Source: a virus
DNA: 31,489 bases
IMG/VR virus record: IMGVR_UViG_3300035703_000312
Coordinates: 1 to 31,489 of that record
Direction: 5' to 3' (one strand)
A model generated the notes under the pieces. That model had not been told where the DNA came from, ran no database searches, and saw nothing but the letters and a program-made list of their open reading frames with translations. The translations under genes and the position numbers were made by a program. This document shows, one piece after another, positions 28,396-31,489 of the stretch; positions within the stretch are counted from its first letter, which is position 1; the number at the start of each line of letters is the position of its first letter.

Positions 28396-29435
28396 TAGAT
28401 TTTCACTCTCACAATAACAACACCAGCCGAACCGTTACCGCCGTTAGTAGAACCAGTGTCATTCCAGGCTCCACCACCACCAGAGCCCCTGTTTGCTACA
28501 GCGTTACCAGCGTTGGTGGTCGCGCCACCAGCGCCACCAACAGAAGAACCGCCCACAGCAGGAGTGCCACCACGCTGACCACCACCACCTCCACCAGCAT
28601 AGAAAAGACTGGTGCCTGTAATGTCTGAGGCAACACCAGCACCACCAGCACCGCCGACACTGTTTGTTCCGGTTCCGCCGACAGCTCCCTGACCACCGCC
28701 GCCACCACCAGACCTTTGTGAACCTGTGCTTGAACCAAAACCAGCGCCAGCGTTATTACCGATAGCCGGAGAAACTGTAATTCCCTGTCGGTTTGCTAGA
28801 GTTTCTGCACCACCCCCACCACCCGAAGCCCCGTCTCTAGCGGCAATATTTCCATTAGCACCACCACCGCCACCAGGCATAACAACACCGCTAAAAATAC
28901 TTTGGCCTCCCATAGCGCCCAAGTTAGCCCCCACACCACCGGCACCACCAGCACCCACAGTTACAGTCACGGTTCCAGCAGACACAAAAAAATTAGGTAA
29001 GCGCACCCAACCGCCAGCACCACCACCGCCACAGCCCATAGCGCCGCTAGAACCAGCGCCACCAGCACCACCACCCAACACCAAAACATCAACCGTTCCG
29101 GCACTACTGAAAGTAATCGACCCGTCACCCGTATAAGAGTAGGTGTCGAAAGTATCCCCACCTGAAACCACCGTTCCCAAGGTTGGTGTTCCCGAAGTCG
29201 CGGACACAACCGCTGATGGAATCGAAGCCAACTCCTCCCACGCAGTACCGGAATAATAGGTGAGCGTGTCAGTGTCTTTCAAGAACGCAAACTGGCCCTC
29301 CACAGCTGTCCCAATCGCTGACCCACGCGCAGCAGTCCCAGCGAAGACGAGGACACCCTGCATGAGGTAATCGTTGATGTCATCCTCGTCAAGGACTTCA
29401 CCGGCAACGAACTCTTTGAAACCGCCTGCAGCCAT
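28395..29435 (-). CDS. Glycine-rich tail fibre or adhesin
   Basis: A 346-residue protein. Residues 1-70 form an attachment-like domain shared with the preceding small gene (GGFKEFVAGEVLDEDDINDYL; QFAFLKDTDTLTYYSG). From about 85 to 110 there is a strand-rich stem (SYTGDGSITFSSAGTVDVLVL). The rest, about 115-335, is a chain of glycine-rich segments such as GGGAGGAGSSGAMG, separated by short variable loops, ending VVIVRVKI. Repeated poly-Gly runs with variable loops resemble the poly-Gly type II sandwich of T-even-like gp38 adhesins, where loops bind receptors. ATG at 29435 overlaps the preceding TAA. The receptor is unknown. Confidence 0.75.
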   Translation of the reverse strand: MAAGGFKEFVAGEVLDEDDINDYLMQGVLVFAGTAARGSAIGTAVEGQFAFLKDTDTLTYYSGTAWEELASIPSAVVSATSGTPTLGTVVSGGDTFDTYSYTGDGSITFSSAGTVDVLVLGGGAGGAGSSGAMGCGGGGAGGWVRLPNFFVSAGTVTVTVGAGGAGGVGANLGAMGGQSIFSGVVMPGGGGGANGNIAARDGASGGGGGAETLANRQGITVSPAIGNNAGAGFGSSTGSQRSGGGGGGQGAVGGTGTNSVGGAGGAGVASDITGTSLFYAGGGGGGQRGGTPAVGGSSVGGAGGATTNAGNAVANRGSGGGGAWNDTGSTNGGNGSAGVVIVRVKI

Positions 29436-29644
29436 TAGAAATCTCCCCAACTAGTTTTGAAAACCGTCAACTTATCTACATCCTTTAGAAACGCGAACAT
29501 CCCCTCAGAAGGCGAAAGAATCGCAGCATCCCGAGCCGCAGCATCCGCAAACACCATAATCTGCTGTTGCATCATGTATTCGTTGACCTCCGAAGCGAGA
29601 AGCACATTCCCATCAGCGAAAAGCTTGAAACCAGCACCAGCCAT
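29435..29644 (-). CDS. Short paralogue of the fibre N-terminal domain
   Basis: A 69-residue protein, MAGAGFKLFADGNVLLASEVN..., that aligns along its length with residues 1-70 of the next gene. Shared landmarks are GFK-F-G-VL, the Y-M/L-Q-V/I-VFA phrase, and EG-FAFLKD-D-LT. It looks like an attachment domain without the glycine-rich adhesin part. This could come from tandem duplication and loss, or it could be a partner subunit. GGAGG lies four bases before ATG at 29644. It is translationally coupled to the long fibre gene. Confidence 0.72.
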   Translation of the reverse strand: MAGAGFKLFADGNVLLASEVNEYMMQQQIMVFADAAARDAAILSPSEGMFAFLKDVDKLTVFKTSWGDF

Positions 29645-29652
29645 CACGCCTC

Positions 29653-30855
29653 CTAGAAACCAAGAACGCCCGGAGCGCCCACACCTATTGTACCGAACTC
29701 CGAGTCACCGATAACAAAAAGAGATGTCTGTAGCGAACCGAGGCCGAAAGTAATCTCGTGCGCTTCCGGCGCGATCTCATGCTTTATGGAAATAATCAAC
29801 CCGTATCGTTCGATACTTGGGCCGACGGGTGGGTTTCCTGGCGATAGTTTCACTTGTGCCACGTCGCCGATCTCCAAAGCCAAGACCGCCGCGCGATCTG
29901 ATGACCCTAAACCGTTGACCGTGACACGTATAGCATCGAAGCGGAGATCCGGTTCCTTGTAACGGGAAACCAACAAGTCGGCCAAGCCTTCAGCAGTCGC
30001 GCCATCAGAAATAAGTGTGTCAACGGAAACGGCCGCGATACCGTAACGTGTTTGAGATAAAGCGTCGGAGGCTACAGCAGTTCCGGCCGGAGCCGTGACC
30101 GTGACAACATTATAAAGTTGCTCCGTGCCGTAATCGAAGCCGGCAGGAGCGTAAGGTATACCGGATCCGTCATCAGCAAAAACAGTCACATTATCGACCG
30201 TCGGCGTTGTCAAGCGATCGCGGAATACGACGTCGCCAGATTTGCTGATGAAGAACAGGCCGGCCTCCGATTGTTCCACTTTCTGTAAATACGATAAAGC
30301 GTTACCGGTGAAAACGTCTGTACCGAGTTGACTATTGCCCGTATCGATGACACGGTCGCTTATAGGCCAATCGACTGATGGTTGCGAAAGTACGGCGTTG
30401 ACCCGTGCGCCGGTCAGTTCGGCAGTAGCTGTGCCAAACGTCAAGTCTTGCTGAGCGAAGAACGTTAAAGCGTCGGCCGCGTCCAGGGAGGCCGTTTGCC
30501 GGCCGTTCGGTTCGTATTGGAAGTTCCAGTCCAAAATCTTGCCCACGTAAAGAGCCGTACCGTCCGCCGAAACCCTGACATCGCGGCGCGGAACGATGTT
30601 CCCTGCGAACGGCGAGGAAGCGTATAACGGGTCAAACGCGCGATCTTCGTTATTCAGTTCGACGGAAAGATTACCTGCGTTGAACCGGTCAAGGTCACGG
30701 TTCTTACCACGATTGACGCTGATGGTGCGTACGCGCGAACTAATATCCGTGAAAGAAACGCCGCCGATAACGAATTCTGTCGAACCGATAATACCGGCGA
30801 CCGGATCGTCGAGTGTGAAAGATTTACTTAGGCCGAGTTCTACGGTTATCGTCAT
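29653..30855 (-). CDS. Minor tail protein (tail-tip / distal-tail type)
   Basis: A 400-residue protein with beta-rich regions. RVRTISVNRGKNRDLDRFNAG and LSVELNNEDRAFDPLYASSPF near residues 41-82 are hallmark phrases of actinophage minor tail proteins that follow the tape measure. The middle includes EQSEAGLFFISKSGDVVFRDR. The C-terminal half carries LEIGDVAQVKLSPG and EITFGLGSL. It probably forms the tail tip or hub that holds the fibres encoded next. Its ATG overlaps the tape-measure stop as TAATG. Confidence 0.85.
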   Translation of the reverse strand: MTITVELGLSKSFTLDDPVAGIIGSTEFVIGGVSFTDISSRVRTISVNRGKNRDLDRFNAGNLSVELNNEDRAFDPLYASSPFAGNIVPRRDVRVSADGTALYVGKILDWNFQYEPNGRQTASLDAADALTFFAQQDLTFGTATAELTGARVNAVLSQPSVDWPISDRVIDTGNSQLGTDVFTGNALSYLQKVEQSEAGLFFISKSGDVVFRDRLTTPTVDNVTVFADDGSGIPYAPAGFDYGTEQLYNVVTVTAPAGTAVASDALSQTRYGIAAVSVDTLISDGATAEGLADLLVSRYKEPDLRFDAIRVTVNGLGSSDRAAVLALEIGDVAQVKLSPGNPPVGPSIERYGLIISIKHEIAPEAHEITFGLGSLQTSLFVIGDSEFGTIGVGAPGVLGF

Positions 30856-31489
30856 TACGCCCTCGCAAATACTGGGCCTGAAGTGCGCTCATACTTCCTA
30901 ATAGCGTTGACTATTTGTTCGCCTATCTGAGCGCCGTTAGTACCCATTCCGGCGTTGACGGTGATGTTGTAGGTTCCCCCCATCGAACCCATCTTGTTGA
31001 GAGGAATAATCGCCTCCGGCCCAGCCTCACCGATAAGCGCTGTAGTCGGCCCCATAACAATTCCGCCGCTAGCCATCGCAGGAATGTTACCGAAAATCTG
31101 CCTGCCGAAGCGATCGGTGTAGAAACCTCGTTGCTGTTGCGTTCCGCTGATGAAGGAATCAGAAGCGCCGAAACTAGTAGAGCCTTGCGTTCTGCCAGGC
31201 CGGTCGAAGATGTCGGATATTCCTGTGACATCGACCTCGGGAAAAACCATACCGTCGTACAAGCCGATAAGGTTTAGCGGTATTTCTTGTAGGTTACCGA
31301 TTCCTCGATAAATCGCTCCCAACGCGCCAGGTAATTTTCTGCCTTGTTCTAAGATGCCGTTTATGGCGCGAATAAACGTGTTCGCCGCCGTGTTCAACGC
31401 TGTGATAACACCGTTCATAGCGTCGATAAAGAAAACCCTGATTCCGCTGACGATTTCACCCAACCCGTTAGCCCACGTCGCTGTCGCTT
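30855..31489 (-). CDS. Tape measure protein, C-terminal part (runs off the right edge)
   Basis: This minus-strand frame is open to the right edge and continues in frame into the 5' part at 1-1412 once one 127-bp repeat is removed. It has a long amphipathic and hydrophobic helix region, then a Gly/Ser-rich linker around the segment with FDRPGRTQGSTSFGASDS. The C-terminal domain has MASGGIVMGPTTALIGEAGPEAIIPLNK, a phrase found at the end of very many tape-measure proteins, and finishes IVNAIRKYERTSGPVFARA. An ATG at 31463 is internal and not the gene start. Its TAA overlaps the minor tail ATG. Confidence 0.92.
   Translation of the reverse strand, partial: ATATWANGLGEIVSGIRVFFIDAMNGVITALNTAANTFIRAINGILEQGRKLPGALGAIYRGIGNLQEIPLNLIGLYDGMVFPEVDVTGISDIFDRPGRTQGSTSFGASDSFISGTQQQRGFYTDRFGRQIFGNIPAMASGGIVMGPTTALIGEAGPEAIIPLNKMGSMGGTYNITVNAGMGTNGAQIGEQIVNAIRKYERTSGPVFARA
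31363..31489. repeat. Terminal direct repeat, right copy (circular-contig overlap)
   Basis: Exact duplicate of bases 1-127. Dropping one copy leaves a 31,362-bp circle. It lies inside the tape-measure gene, so the left edge of the window is not a biological genome end. Confidence 0.93.

Noticed and set aside
28726-29136. Pro-rich plus-strand open frame over the fibre gene
   Set aside because: Poly-Pro runs are the complement of the glycine codons of the fibre; a shadow.
1-31489. CRISPR array, insertion sequence or transposase
   Set aside because: No regularly spaced repeats and no transposase or integrase motif were seen on either strand.

Overview
The window is a complete tailed-phage (siphovirus-type) genome assembled as a circle and cut open inside the tape-measure gene. 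Bases 1-127 recur exactly at 31363-31489, so the unique sequence is 31,362 bp. The tape-measure frame joins perfectly across the cut, giving 639 codons plus a stop. The gene set (HK97-type capsid, multidomain prohead protease, P27-like small terminase, metallophosphoesterase, small HTH protein with a Cys-rich tail, RusA, YqaJ nuclease, r1t-like holin) most resembles phages of Actinobacteria. GC looks to be a little over 50 percent. The host is not identified; a moderate-GC aquatic actinobacterium is a guess. No integrase, excisionase, lysogeny repressor, DNA polymerase or canonical tRNA was seen, so a strictly lytic life is inferred.

Almost everything is on the minus strand, so the biological order runs from high to low coordinates. 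From about 25.2 down to 17.2 kb lies the early block: small membrane and metal-binding proteins, a winged-helix protein, a YqaJ exonuclease with a putative annealing protein, RusA, HNH, a replication initiator with a possible internal origin, an SSB-like protein and a metallophosphoesterase. From 17.0 to 12.0 kb is a combined packaging and DNA-modification block: HNH, ParB-like protein, TET/JBP-type dioxygenase, a P-loop protein, small terminase, a second P-loop protein and large terminase. From 12.0 to 7.2 kb are a membrane peptide, portal, a small beta protein, protease and major capsid protein, with a tRNA-like structured leader before the capsid gene.

From 6.6 to 3.8 kb sits a four-gene sugar-transfer cassette: GT4 glycosyltransferase, CDP-glycerol-type cytidylyltransferase, a possible GT-A protein and a GT2 glycosyltransferase. 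It lies between the capsid gene and the head-tail connector genes. From 3.8 kb down through the circle junction to 27.05 kb run adaptor, tail terminator, major tail protein, frameshifted tail-assembly chaperones, tape measure, minor tail protein, glycine-rich fibre or adhesin, M23 endolysin and membrane lysis proteins.

Two short plus-strand operons (6.7-7.1 kb and 25.3-26.8 kb) encode eight small proteins, seven of them unrecognised and the last a small helix-turn-helix protein. Both start from nearly the same control element: A-tracts, GTTTAGG, a 14-bp palindrome centred on ACCGGT, and a 33-nt segment ending in a Shine-Dalgarno. They are probably co-regulated.

The most interesting biology is the TET/JBP, ParB-like and P-loop cassette interleaved with the terminase genes, which suggests oxidation and further modification of thymine in phage DNA. 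The separate sugar-transfer cassette could decorate either that DNA or the virion surface.
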